Assembly: GCF_900102855.1 (NCBI RefSeq)
Contig: NZ_FMWD01000003.1
Coordinates: forward strand, 342,140 to 406,139
From: Thiohalomonas denitrificans
GTDB taxonomy: Bacteria; Pseudomonadota; Gammaproteobacteria; Thiohalomonadales; Thiohalomonadaceae
DNA length: 64,000 nt
Reading direction: 5' to 3'
The translations under genes were made by a program, and so were the position numbers. The notes under the pieces are model-generated. The model was not told where the DNA came from, made no database searches, and saw only the letters and a program-made list of their open reading frames with translations. How positions within the stretch are numbered: position 1 is the first letter of the stretch; the number at the start of each line of letters is the position of its first letter. Of the stretch, positions 51,476 to 59,743 are shown in pieces.

Positions 51476-51772
51476 GATGGTAACCGTCCTATGGTTTTTT
51501 CGTCCCTGGATACAATTTCACACAATGGGTCGTTTCGGCCGCTGTGGGCCTGGAAGTCGCCGACCAGTTTCGGTGAAACAGGAATGGAGTAGGGGAGGAG
51601 CGTGTGCGGAACAGCAGTTCTGTGCGTATACCGGGAGGTGGTCCCGAGCATTTCGGCTTCGGCAAAATCGTCCACTGCATTCCCTTGCCTGGCAGCTGGC
51701 GGCTCTCCACCGCGTGTTCATGATGAAGCTGTTTTAAAAGGTAGCTGCAATAATTGGCTTTGCAACAGCCGG
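51476..51772. other. Gap without recognised features
   Basis: The 297 bp between the epimerase start and the SDR stop must hold the promoter of the glycan cluster, but I see no strong -35/-10 pair, hairpin or small gene. Short frames on both strands have no coding character. Confidence 0.5.
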
Positions 51773-52759
51773 TTACAGCAGCAGGACGGTAACCACGATA
51801 AGGGCGACGACAAATGCGAGGGTCCAGGTTGTGCTCCGATGGGTCACCATCCAGAACTGAAGACTGCGCTCTTTGGCACTCTCGTCGAAGGGGCCGTAAC
51901 GGCCGAAATCCCCCCGGGCGGGATGAAACAGATTGTCCGGGCGCTCCTCGTCCAGCGGCCAATCGGTCATCTGTCCACTGTAGGCCTTGTCTGCCAGATA
52001 GCGGTCCAGATACCCGGACAGGAGCCGACTTCCGATGATGGTCTTGAGTGTGGGTCCCCCAACCCATAACTCCCGACGCTGATGGTAAGCGGCAAAAACA
52101 ATCCCGCGCGCTGCCAGTTCCGGCTGGAAGATCGGTGGTAATGGCTGGGGGTGCCGGTCGATGTGGGTCCGTGACCACTGGAACTGGGGAGTGTTGAAGG
52201 CCGCTAGCTGGACCATGGTGATGTGGACAGGAGAATGGTCATGGATCAATTCACTGCGCAGCGAATCGGTAAAACCCCGGATGGCGAACTTTGCACCGCA
52301 GTAGGCGGATTGCAGCGGAATGGACCGATAGGAGAGTGCCGAGCCAACTTGCACGATGGTGCCCCGGCCGTGGCGCTTCATCCTCCGCAGTGCGGATAGC
52401 GTGCCATGCACGGTGCCCAGATAGGTCACTTCGGTCACGCGGCGTATCTCTTCGGGCGTCAGGTCGTCGATGGCCGAGAACACCGTTACCATCGCCGAGT
52501 TGACCCAGATTTTGATCTGCCCCAGCTCCCCCTCGACCCGTTGCGCGGCACTCTCCACCTGTTCCGGATCGGAGACATCCGCAGGAATGACCAGGGCTGA
52601 ACCACCGGCGTGAACTACTTCGTGTCGAGCACCTTCGAGGCCTTCGATACCCCGTGCCAACAGTGCGACGCGGCAGCCGCGGCGACCGAACTCGATGGCG
52701 GCCGCCCGACCTATTCCGGCGGAGGCGCCGGTGACTACAACGACATCGGAACGCGCCAT
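51773..52759 (-). CDS. Membrane-anchored SDR-family oxidoreductase
   Basis: The 328-residue classical SDR has the cofactor motif VVVTGASAGIGRA near residue 6, the NSA motif and catalytic triad members Ser (SALSYRSIPLQ) and YCGAKFA near residue 152. The C-terminal region after about residue 220 is longer than in soluble SDRs and ends in a strongly hydrophobic helix (WTLAFVVALIVVTVLLL) that should anchor the protein to the membrane. The substrate is unknown; membrane-bound lipids or glycolipids are possible. It is separated from the glycan cluster by about 300 bp and faces the same way. Confidence 0.9.
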   Translation of the reverse strand: MARSDVVVVTGASAGIGRAAAIEFGRRGCRVALLARGIEGLEGARHEVVHAGGSALVIPADVSDPEQVESAAQRVEGELGQIKIWVNSAMVTVFSAIDDLTPEEIRRVTEVTYLGTVHGTLSALRRMKRHGRGTIVQVGSALSYRSIPLQSAYCGAKFAIRGFTDSLRSELIHDHSPVHITMVQLAAFNTPQFQWSRTHIDRHPQPLPPIFQPELAARGIVFAAYHQRRELWVGGPTLKTIIGSRLLSGYLDRYLADKAYSGQMTDWPLDEERPDNLFHPARGDFGRYGPFDESAKERSLQFWMVTHRSTTWTLAFVVALIVVTVLLL

Positions 52760-52850
52760 TCACCTATCCCTGTGCAAACTGGAATCCGAAGCCGAACAGT
52801 ATCCCGGGAACGGGCCGTGATCGACATTCTGTAGCAGCGGAATCCATGTT

Positions 52851-52892
<42 letters not shown>

Positions 52893-52937
52893 AAGAGTAG
52901 CAACTCGAGCGGCCCTGCCGAGTTCCTATTGCTGATC

Positions 52938-53273
52938 CTATTCCTGTTTCCGTTTCTCGAACTCCGTCGGGTAGGGGCGTATGGATCGCACCTTGAGATG
53001 CAGCGCCGCCTTCGCCAACAGGTGTGCACTGACCGGAGCGGTCATGAACAGGAACAGGGCCACCAGCAGTTCGTGTAGGCTGAGCTGCCCGGTCTGGACA
53101 GAAAAGTAAATCATCGAGGCGATCAGCATCCCGCCGATCCCGAGTGTCGTGGCCTTCGTCGGACCGTGCAGGCGGGTGAAGAAGTCGGGCAAGCGTGCGA
53201 GGCCGATCGAACCGATCAGCGCAAAGCCGGCACCGATCAACAGGAACAGGGAAACCAGAATCTCGATGAACAT
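52938..53273 (-). CDS. mrpG: Na+/H+ antiporter subunit MrpG/MnhG
   Basis: The 111-residue subunit has three membrane helices and the MnhG/PhaG pattern GSIGLARLPDFFTRLHGPTKATTLGIGGML (positions about 22-51; key RLPDxxxRxHxxTKAxTLG). It is the last gene of the Mrp operon and works with MrpA-F as one complex that exports Na+ (or other cations) in exchange for protons. It begins 8 bp after mrpF. Confidence 0.95.
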   Translation of the reverse strand: MFIEILVSLFLLIGAGFALIGSIGLARLPDFFTRLHGPTKATTLGIGGMLIASMIYFSVQTGQLSLHELLVALFLFMTAPVSAHLLAKAALHLKVRSIRPYPTEFEKRKQE

Positions 53274-53281
53274 GGGATTAC

Positions 53282-53554
53282 CTATTCAATGATGTCGCCG
53301 CGTAACAGGTACTTGCAAAATGCAGCGGTACCGATAAAGCCCATCATGGCCAGGACCAGTGCCGCTTCGAAGTAGACATTGCTGTCGAAGTAAATACCCC
53401 CCAGGACCAGCAGCGCGATGGTGTTGATGAACAGCGTGTCCAGCGCGAGGATGCGATCCGGCGTATCAGGCCCACGCAACAGACGCCACAGACTCAGCAG
53501 CATGGCCAGGCTCATCATGGCAAAGGCGATGAAGATTGCGGTCTGCAGGATCAT
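53282..53554 (-). CDS. mrpF: Na+/H+ antiporter subunit MrpF/MnhF
   Basis: The 90-residue subunit has three helices. RLLRGPDTPDRILALDTLFIN near residue 24 is the MrpF signature (RGPxxxDRxxAxD). The start overlaps the mrpE stop by 4 bp (ATGA), so it is translationally coupled. Part of the small-subunit module E-F-G that holds the antiporter complex together. Confidence 0.95.
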   Translation of the reverse strand: MILQTAIFIAFAMMSLAMLLSLWRLLRGPDTPDRILALDTLFINTIALLVLGGIYFDSNVYFEAALVLAMMGFIGTAAFCKYLLRGDIIE

Positions 53555-54036
53555 TTGAAGATCTCCTTCAGCGGCGCCTCGTAACGTGTGCGAATTTGAC
53601 GGCAGAGGGCATCCCGATCGGATACGTCGAGGCTGTGGATGAGCAGGGTTCGTCGGTCGATGCTGAGATCGGCGGACACCGTACCCGGAGTCAACGATAC
53701 CGTGCTCGCCAGCACGGTAATGGCAAACTCATCGGTCAGTTCCAGCTCATACTCGATGAATGCAGGGCGCAGGTGTTCGCGGGGACCAAGCACCAGGCGT
53801 GCCACCTGAAGGTTCGCCGTGATGATATCTTTTGCCAGAGATAGCAGATAGCGCGCCAGTAAAAGAGGTCGTTGCAAGTGCGGACGCTCGGGCCAGTACT
53901 CGCTCGTGAAGTGGGGGATGAGAAGCCCGAACAGCGCACCCAGAAGCAGTTGCCCGAAACCGAAATCATTTACCAGCAATAGCCAGACAAGCGTCAGGGT
54001 CAGACTCATCAGCGGGTGCGGCAGCCAGCGATTCAT
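53551..54036 (-). CDS. mrpE: Na+/H+ antiporter subunit MrpE/MnhE
   Basis: The 161-residue subunit starts at ATG 54036 (MNRWLPHPLMSLTLTLVWLLL); a longer open frame to 54723 runs antisense-like through mrpD in another frame and is not coding. Two helices are followed by the MNHE cytosolic domain with ITVLASTVSLTPGTVSADL near residue 108, its conserved core (LANxITLTPGT type), and LLIHSLDV. It overlaps mrpD by 4 bp. Confidence 0.94.
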   Translation of the reverse strand: MNRWLPHPLMSLTLTLVWLLLVNDFGFGQLLLGALFGLLIPHFTSEYWPERPHLQRPLLLARYLLSLAKDIITANLQVARLVLGPREHLRPAFIEYELELTDEFAITVLASTVSLTPGTVSADLSIDRRTLLIHSLDVSDRDALCRQIRTRYEAPLKEIFK

Positions 54037-55553
54037 GGCGATGCCTCCTGCGGAATCGAGGCGGTAGGGGCAAGCCCGAGAACGGCTTCCACATAGGCTG
54101 TTCCATTGAGTACCTGCAGGGCGGTCGCCTCGGCAAATCCCGAAACGGCACCGCCGAAGGCTACGAGCAACGGGCTGGTGCCGATCAGCAGTGCGGCCGG
54201 AAGAATGCGCAGGGTCCCCCGGTTGGTGCCGATGGTGTCGCCATGCCAGAACAGGGTTGAGCCGGCGCGTGTCAATCCCACCAGCACGAACAGGCTTGAG
54301 CCGAGAATGGTTGCCCACACCCAGACTGCCCAGGGGGAAGTCTGCGCAGCGGTCAGGATCAGCAGCTTGCCTATGAGACCGCTGAGTGGCGGCATGCCGG
54401 CAATGGCGATCGCGCCCAAAAGAAACAGGACACCGATTACGGCGCTGTCGGGCGGGCGCGGGCCCAACACGATCCGGCTTCCGCGGGGGCGTCCCCGGGC
54501 GATCACATCGGCAAGCAGGAAGAGGCCGCCAGTCACCAGGGTGGTGTGGATCAGGTAGTAGAGGGAGCCGGTCAGACCGGTCTCGGTACCGAGACCGATA
54601 CCCACAAGCAGCATGCCGACCGAGACGATGATCAGATAGCCCACCATCTCCCGCAGATCGCGGCTGGTGGCCACCCCGACGGTGCCAATCACCAGGGTCA
54701 GCAGGGATGCCGGAAGCAGCCACGGACCGGCCACATCAGCCAGTGGACCATCGCCGTAGCCGAAGACCAGTTCGAACACCCGTACGATCGCGTAGATCCC
54801 GACTTTGGTCATGATGGCGAACAGAGCGGCCACCGGCGCGCTGGCGTTGCCGTAGGCATGGGGCAGCCAGAAATGCAGCGGCAATACCGCGGCCTTGAGC
54901 CCGAAAACCACCAGCAGCAGCAGGGCGCCGGCGCCTGCGAGTGGTACATCGGCGGCATCAAGTGTGGCGAGTCGCTCCGCCAGGTGTGCCATGTTCAGCG
55001 TTCCGGTAACCCCGTAGATCAGTCCCAGGGCGATGAGGAACAGCGAAGAGCCCACCAGATTGATTACGACATAGTGCAGGCCCGCACGGGTGCGTGCCGC
55101 CCCGCCGCCGTGCAGCAGCAACCCGTAGGAAGCCAGTAGCAGGATCTCGAAGAAGACGAAAAGGTTGAACAGGTCACCGGTAAGAAAGGCGCCGTTCAGA
55201 CCCAACAGCTGGAACATGAACAAAGCGTGAAAACCGGGGGCCGTGCGGTCGGTCCCGAGCATGCCGTAGGCCAGGGCTCCGACCGCCAAAATGGCCGTCA
55301 GCAACAGCATCAGTGCTGCCAGCCGATCCAGCACCAGCACAATACCGAACGGGGCCGGCCAGTTGCCCACCAGATAGGCTTCGACGCTGCCGTCACCGCT
55401 ATGCAGGAGCAGGCGCACTGCCACGATCAGCATCAGCATGGTAGCGCCTGTGCTGATGGCCCGGTGCCAGTGCAGTTTTCGTGAGGCGCCTACCAGCAGC
55501 AGCGCTCCGGCCAGCAGCGGTACGACGATGGGTAGAATCAGCATCTCACTCAC
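54033..55553 (-). CDS. mrpD: Na+/H+ antiporter subunit MrpD/MnhD
   Basis: The 506-residue subunit has about 14 helices and is homologous to complex I subunit NuoN/NuoM. The conserved glutamate lies in LFVFFEILLLASYGLLLHG near residue 135, and the lysine/His helix in VFGLKAAVLPLHFWLPHAYGNASAPVAALF near residue 220-250 is the proton-channel signature. The GTG start at 55553 overlaps the mrpC stop (GTGA); an internal ATG three codons later is also possible. Confidence 0.95.
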   Translation of the reverse strand: MSEMLILPIVVPLLAGALLLVGASRKLHWHRAISTGATMLMLIVAVRLLLHSGDGSVEAYLVGNWPAPFGIVLVLDRLAALMLLLTAILAVGALAYGMLGTDRTAPGFHALFMFQLLGLNGAFLTGDLFNLFVFFEILLLASYGLLLHGGGAARTRAGLHYVVINLVGSSLFLIALGLIYGVTGTLNMAHLAERLATLDAADVPLAGAGALLLLVVFGLKAAVLPLHFWLPHAYGNASAPVAALFAIMTKVGIYAIVRVFELVFGYGDGPLADVAGPWLLPASLLTLVIGTVGVATSRDLREMVGYLIIVSVGMLLVGIGLGTETGLTGSLYYLIHTTLVTGGLFLLADVIARGRPRGSRIVLGPRPPDSAVIGVLFLLGAIAIAGMPPLSGLIGKLLILTAAQTSPWAVWVWATILGSSLFVLVGLTRAGSTLFWHGDTIGTNRGTLRILPAALLIGTSPLLVAFGGAVSGFAEATALQVLNGTAYVEAVLGLAPTASIPQEASP

Positions 55554-55885
55554 TGTTTCTCTCCACGGCGCGGGCCGTCCACCCGGTCGGTGCCCAGTTC
55601 GCCGCGGGCGCGCAGGGCGAGTACCAGCACGAAAGCGGTCATGGCGAAGCCGATGACGATGGCGGTAAGCACCAGGGCTTGGGGCAGGGGATCGGTGTAC
55701 GGGCCGCCTTCGGTGATCAGAGGCGGTCGGTTGGTCACCAGCCGACCCGACATGAACAGGAAAAGATTCGTTGCATAGGAGATCAATACGATGCCGAGGA
55801 CCACCGAAAAGCTGCGCGCGCGCAGCACCAGGTAGACGCCGCAGGTGACCAGCAGGCCGATAACCGAAGCCAGCAGGATTTCCAT
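55550..55885 (-). CDS. mrpC: Na+/H+ antiporter subunit MrpC/MnhC
   Basis: The 111-residue protein is a NuoK-like subunit with three helices. FSVVLGIVLISYATNLFLFMSGR near residue 30 has the family pattern, and QALVLTAIVIGFAMTAFVLVLALR matches the third NuoK-like helix. The start shares a base with the mrpA stop, so coupling is tight. Confidence 0.95.
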   Translation of the reverse strand: MEILLASVIGLLVTCGVYLVLRARSFSVVLGIVLISYATNLFLFMSGRLVTNRPPLITEGGPYTDPLPQALVLTAIVIGFAMTAFVLVLALRARGELGTDRVDGPRRGEKQ

Positions 55886-58692
55886 CAGCGCAGTTCCTCC
55901 GGTTCGGTAGGCGGTTGTGCCGACTGTTGTGTGCTAAGGCGCCCCAGGTTTTCCAGAATCAGGATCACCGTTCCCACTACGGTGAGGAATACGCCGATGT
56001 CGAAGCCCATGGCACTCGCCAGCTCCACCTCCCCGATGAGGGGCAGCTCCAGATGCAATACCGCCGAGGTGAGGAACGGCCGTCCGAAGAGGAGCGCTGC
56101 GAGTCCGGTAGCCGAGGCCAACAGCACGCCGCCGCCGATAAGGGTGAAGTAGCTGCGCTTCATTCGTTGCTGGGTCCAGTGCAGGCCGCTGGCCAGGTGC
56201 TGCAGGATCAGGGCGGTGCCGGCTACCAGTCCGGCGATAAAGCCCCCGCCGGGGGCATTGTGTCCGCGCAGCAGAAGGAATAGCGAAACGAGGAGGGCAA
56301 GCGGAAGCAAGGGGCGGGAGACAGCCGCCATGATCAGCGGATGGACATCGGCCGCCCACTGTCGCTTGCCGAAACCGGGTTCGGGCAGCGGAAGGCGCAG
56401 ACCGCGAAGCAGCATGAAGATCCCGGCGGCGGCGATGGCGAGCACAGTGATTTCACCGAGCGTATCGAAGCCGCGGAAATCGACCAGGATGACGTTAACC
56501 ACATTACTGCCACCGCCGAGTGGCTTGGCATTCTCCAGGAAGAAATCGGAAATGGGAGCATGCGGGCGGGTCATTACACCAAAAGCGAGCAGCGCAATAA
56601 GCAACCCGCTGGAGCCGGCCAACAGCAGATCCCGCACCCGACGTAGCGGCGAGATCTCCATGCGTTCTCCTCCCGGAAGGAAATAGAGCACGAGCAGGAG
56701 CAGGATAGTGGTCACCACCTCGACCGAGAGTTGGGTCAGCGCCAGGTCCGGGGCCGAGAAATGGACGAAGGTCAGCGTGACGATAAGCCCGACCAGGCTG
56801 GTCATGATAAGCGCAGTGATTCGTTGGTGGCGCATTCTCACGGTCGCGATGGCTGCAACGGCCAGAATCAGAGCGGCAGCGACGCTGACTCCGTCTATCG
56901 GCATGAGATCGACGCCACCGTGGAGGACGATGCCGCTGGTCAGTGGTACCACCCCCAGGATCGCGGCAACCGCGATTAACCAGGCTAGATAGCGCTGTAG
57001 TGATCCGTTGTCGAAGCTCCGCATGAAGCGGCGGGCTGTCCGCAGTAGTTTCCTTGAGAACCGGTAGAAGAGTTCTTCACTGCTGACGCGTGGCAACCAG
57101 CGATCGTGGATTCTGAAAAGCTGGTGGCGCAGGGCATAGACTGTGGTTCCTCCGGCAAGGGCTACCAGGCTCATCAACATCGGCAGGGACCACCCGTGCC
57201 ACAGCGCCAGGCTATAGTAGGGCACCTCACCGAGGACACCCGTAACTGCCGCATCGAGCAGCCCCCGTACCATCTGTTCAGGCATTACCCCCACCAAAAT
57301 GCAAAGTGCCACCAGCACCTCTACCGGTATGCGGATCCTGTGCCCCGGTTCGCGCGGGGAGCGTGGCAGATCGATGGGTTCTCCGTTGAAGAAGACATCG
57401 TGGATAAAGCGCACCGAGTAGGCCACCGAGAAGACCCCGGCCAACGTGGCGGCTGTGGGTAGAAGCCAGTCCAGTGCCCCCAGCCACTCGTGGTGCACGG
57501 TTTCGGCAAAAAACATCTCCTTGCTGAGAAAGCCATTGAGCAGGGGAACCCCCGCCATCGCCGCTGCGGCAACCATCGCAAGCGTGGCGGTGTAAGGCAT
57601 GTACTTCCAGAGGCCGTTGATGCGCCGCATGTCGCGGGTGCCGGTCTCGTGATCTATGATACCCGCCGCCATGAACAGGGATGCCTTGAAAATGGCGTGA
57701 TTGACCAGATGGAAAAGTCCGGCCACTGCCCCCAGGGGCGTACCCAGGCCAAATAGCAGCGTGATGAGGCCCAGGTGACTGATTGTGGAATAGGCCAGGA
57801 GCCCTTTCAGGTCGTGCTTGAAAAGGGCGGTATAGGCCCCGAACAGCAGTGTGGCCAAGCCTATGCCGCCGACCATATAGAACCACGCCTCGGTTTCTGC
57901 AAGCACGGGAAAGAGGCGGGCCAGCAGGAATACTCCGGCCTTTACCATCGTGGCCGAGTGCAGATAGGCGGATACCGGGGTTGGCGCTGCCATGGCTTTG
58001 GGAAGCCAGAAATGCAGTGGCCACTGGGCCGATTTGGTGAATGCCCCCAGCAGGATGAGCAGGAGAGTCGGAAGATAGAGGTCGTGTCCCCGCACCCGAT
58101 CGCCGGAGGCCAGGACCGTCGACAATTCGAAGCTACCGGCAATATGTCCCAGCAGCAGCAGACCGGCCATCAGCGCCAGGCCGCCTCCGGCTGTCACGAT
58201 GAGCGAGGTCTTGGCCCCCTTGCGGGCTTCTGATGAGTGCGGATGGTAGGCGATGAGCAGGAATGAACTCAGGCTGGTCAGTTCCCAGAAAATGAGCAGC
58301 AGCAACAGATTGTCGGACAGGACAATCCCCAGCATTGCGGTCTGGAACAGCAGTAGCAGGGCATAAAAGCGCCCCAGACGGTCAGATTTCGGCAGGTAAT
58401 AATGGGCGTAGAGGATTACCAGCAAGCCGATGGCCAGCACCAGAATCACGAACAGCAGGGCAAGCCCGTCCAGTCGCAAGGAAAGGTTCAACCCCAGTTG
58501 AGGTATCCAGGACCAGCTGACGTGGGCTTCGGAGCCCCGGGTGAGCGGCAGTGCCTGCCACAGCGTCAGCGCAAGGGCCAACCCGCTCGCGCTCCCCGCC
58601 GACCATGCCGCGACACCGCGTCCCCGCTGTGCCGCCAGAGGAGATAGAGCCGCACCGAGCAGCGGGAGCAGGATAATCCAAACGAGAAACAT
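55885..58692 (-). CDS. mrpA: Na+/H+ antiporter subunit MrpA fused to MrpB
   Basis: The 935-residue subunit is NuoL-like over the first 500 residues (FWELTSLSSFLLIAYHPHSSEARKGAKTSL region at about 135-165, with the key glutamate; WPLHFWLPKAMAAPTPVSAYLHSATMVKAG near residue 225). A MrpA C-terminal domain follows (about 600-760), then a fused MnhB domain (LLRGHNAPGGGFIAGLVAG near residue 805). The fusion makes a separate mrpB unnecessary; this is the group 2 Mrp layout. The complex drives Na+ efflux for salt and alkali tolerance. It is the first gene of the operon, with a long untranslated or structured leader upstream. Confidence 0.95.
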   Translation of the reverse strand: MFLVWIILLPLLGAALSPLAAQRGRGVAAWSAGSASGLALALTLWQALPLTRGSEAHVSWSWIPQLGLNLSLRLDGLALLFVILVLAIGLLVILYAHYYLPKSDRLGRFYALLLLFQTAMLGIVLSDNLLLLLIFWELTSLSSFLLIAYHPHSSEARKGAKTSLIVTAGGGLALMAGLLLLGHIAGSFELSTVLASGDRVRGHDLYLPTLLLILLGAFTKSAQWPLHFWLPKAMAAPTPVSAYLHSATMVKAGVFLLARLFPVLAETEAWFYMVGGIGLATLLFGAYTALFKHDLKGLLAYSTISHLGLITLLFGLGTPLGAVAGLFHLVNHAIFKASLFMAAGIIDHETGTRDMRRINGLWKYMPYTATLAMVAAAAMAGVPLLNGFLSKEMFFAETVHHEWLGALDWLLPTAATLAGVFSVAYSVRFIHDVFFNGEPIDLPRSPREPGHRIRIPVEVLVALCILVGVMPEQMVRGLLDAAVTGVLGEVPYYSLALWHGWSLPMLMSLVALAGGTTVYALRHQLFRIHDRWLPRVSSEELFYRFSRKLLRTARRFMRSFDNGSLQRYLAWLIAVAAILGVVPLTSGIVLHGGVDLMPIDGVSVAAALILAVAAIATVRMRHQRITALIMTSLVGLIVTLTFVHFSAPDLALTQLSVEVVTTILLLLVLYFLPGGERMEISPLRRVRDLLLAGSSGLLIALLAFGVMTRPHAPISDFFLENAKPLGGGSNVVNVILVDFRGFDTLGEITVLAIAAAGIFMLLRGLRLPLPEPGFGKRQWAADVHPLIMAAVSRPLLPLALLVSLFLLLRGHNAPGGGFIAGLVAGTALILQHLASGLHWTQQRMKRSYFTLIGGGVLLASATGLAALLFGRPFLTSAVLHLELPLIGEVELASAMGFDIGVFLTVVGTVILILENLGRLSTQQSAQPPTEPEELR

Positions 58693-58919
58693 CGGTAGTG
58701 CAGATTTCCAACCAAAGGCCCTGGAGGGCGTGAACTGAAAAAGAAATCAGCCAATTGAGGCGCGGGAGTCGGGCGTGAAGTTTTTCCGTACCCGACAACA
58801 TGTCGGCCCCTGGAAACCCGCGTCGGTGGCCCAATAGCCGGTCCCGAGGCCGAAAAAGAGCCTCCGGCTTTCCTGTTTTTTCTTGATCATCGAGGTCCGA
58901 CAGGTTGAATGCAGTATAG
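58693..58919 (-). promoter_or_regulatory. Long structured leader of the mrp operon with a -10 candidate
   Basis: Reading on the minus strand, a -10-like tatact (forward 58913-58918) precedes about 220 nt of sequence before the mrpA ATG. The leader holds two clear hairpins: 58837-58868 (gccgg...ccggc with inner aggc/gcct) and 58792-58806 (ccgaca/tgtcgg). Several A/T runs in G/C-rich context give it a riboswitch-like look. No known class was recognised by eye. The remaining bases 58920-59203 hold only the terminator listed below. Confidence 0.45.
58747..58890 (-). CDS. Candidate 47-residue small ORF in the mrp leader
   Basis: On the minus strand an ATG at 58890 opens a frame beginning MIKKKQESRRLFFGLGTGYW and continuing through ATDAGFQGPTCCRVRKNF to a TGA at 58747. 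Third positions are G/C-rich like real genes here. It spans both hairpins of the leader, so apparent coding character might instead reflect a conserved RNA. No good ribosome site is visible. It could be a leader peptide or a chance frame. Confidence 0.3.
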   Translation of the reverse strand: MIKKKQESRRLFFGLGTGYWATDAGFQGPTCCRVRKNFTPDSRASIG

Positions 58920-59011
58920 AAGTGGTTCCCCTGCATCTCTACACCATGCGGCGCACGCCACCGCGCTGGCCCACTCTCGAATCACTAACGTGAATCGTAT
59001 CTCAAATGACA

Positions 59012-59034
59012 AAAGGCCGGAAGTGGCCGGCCCT
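59012..59034 (-). terminator. Rho-independent terminator, minus-strand reading
   Basis: ggccgg and ccggcc form a perfect stem with a six-base loop. Read on the minus strand it is followed by ccttttgtcattt. It lies about 170 bp downstream of the DUF4168 gene stop and before the mrp leader, so it should isolate the two units. Confidence 0.65.
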
Positions 59035-59203
59035 TCGCTTTAGCGGCTAACGGTTTTCGGACCAGGCCGATCGCGGCTTGAGCAGGCGGGATCCGCCGAA
59101 CTCCTCTTGATCACTCGAGGCGCATAGCCTGGCCGCACAAGGAGGAATCGAAAAGTCCGGCGAATCCGTTATTCAGCGGTCGATCGAGCCTGCCCGGAGA
59201 CGA

Positions 59204-59593
59204 CTAATGGGCAGAATCAACCATGCCCATCACCTTTTCCCGCAACTTCGGGTTCTGGTCAAGCTGAGTAGCGACGTTGTTGTATTCCTCCACACTCATG
59301 CCACTCTGCTGAACGGCTTCGACCATCTGCTCCTGAACTTGCTGTTGCATTGCCCGAGCCTCTTCGTCGGACTCGACGCCCTCGAGCTGACTGGCAAAGT
59401 CCTGTTGCAGATTCATCACTTTCCCGAAGGCGTCGGCGAACGTATCGAGCGTGGCGTCATCGGGCATTTCGGCCGCTTGCCCGGTCGGGGGCGGGGCATC
59501 GGGCGCCTGTTGCGCCAGTGTGGGGAACGCGACGGTGAACAGGGCGGCGGCGGATACAGCCATGAACCATTTCATTGCTTTTGGCTTATGCAT
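59204..59593 (-). CDS. Exported DUF4168-type protein
   Basis: The 129-residue protein has a signal peptide (cleavage after TLAQQ, near residue 30), a Pro/Ala-rich segment and a helical domain with LDTFADAFGKVMNLQQDF and MSVEEYNNVATQLDQNPKLREKV near the end. The YNxxxxxxxxDPxL-type ending resembles DUF4168. Such small periplasmic proteins have no defined role. The ATG at 59593 follows ggag with good spacing; ATG six codons later (MKWFMAVS) is an alternative. It is preceded by the response-regulator gene at a 150-bp distance. Confidence 0.8.
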   Translation of the reverse strand: MHKPKAMKWFMAVSAAALFTVAFPTLAQQAPDAPPPTGQAAEMPDDATLDTFADAFGKVMNLQQDFASQLEGVESDEEARAMQQQVQEQMVEAVQQSGMSVEEYNNVATQLDQNPKLREKVMGMVDSAH

Positions 59594-59743
59594 TCAGAAT
59601 CTCCATGTGTCAATGAGTACGCCGGAAAGGGTTGCAAAGTGCGTGCCGGATGAATTGCCGCGTCCGGTGCCGGTTCAGACCGGAGGAACGGAATTAATAT
59701 GTGCCGATACGACACATGTCGCGCGAGGAGTCAATCATGACGG

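Noticed and set aside
53551-54723. 390-residue frame spanning mrpE and part of mrpD
   Set aside because: Only the last 161 residues match MrpE; the rest is out of frame with mrpD on the same strand and has an Arg/His-rich shadow composition.
58792-58868. Cyclic-di-GMP (GEMM) riboswitch in the mrp leader, suggested by gcctccggc
   Set aside because: The match is on the wrong strand and other GEMM motifs are absent.
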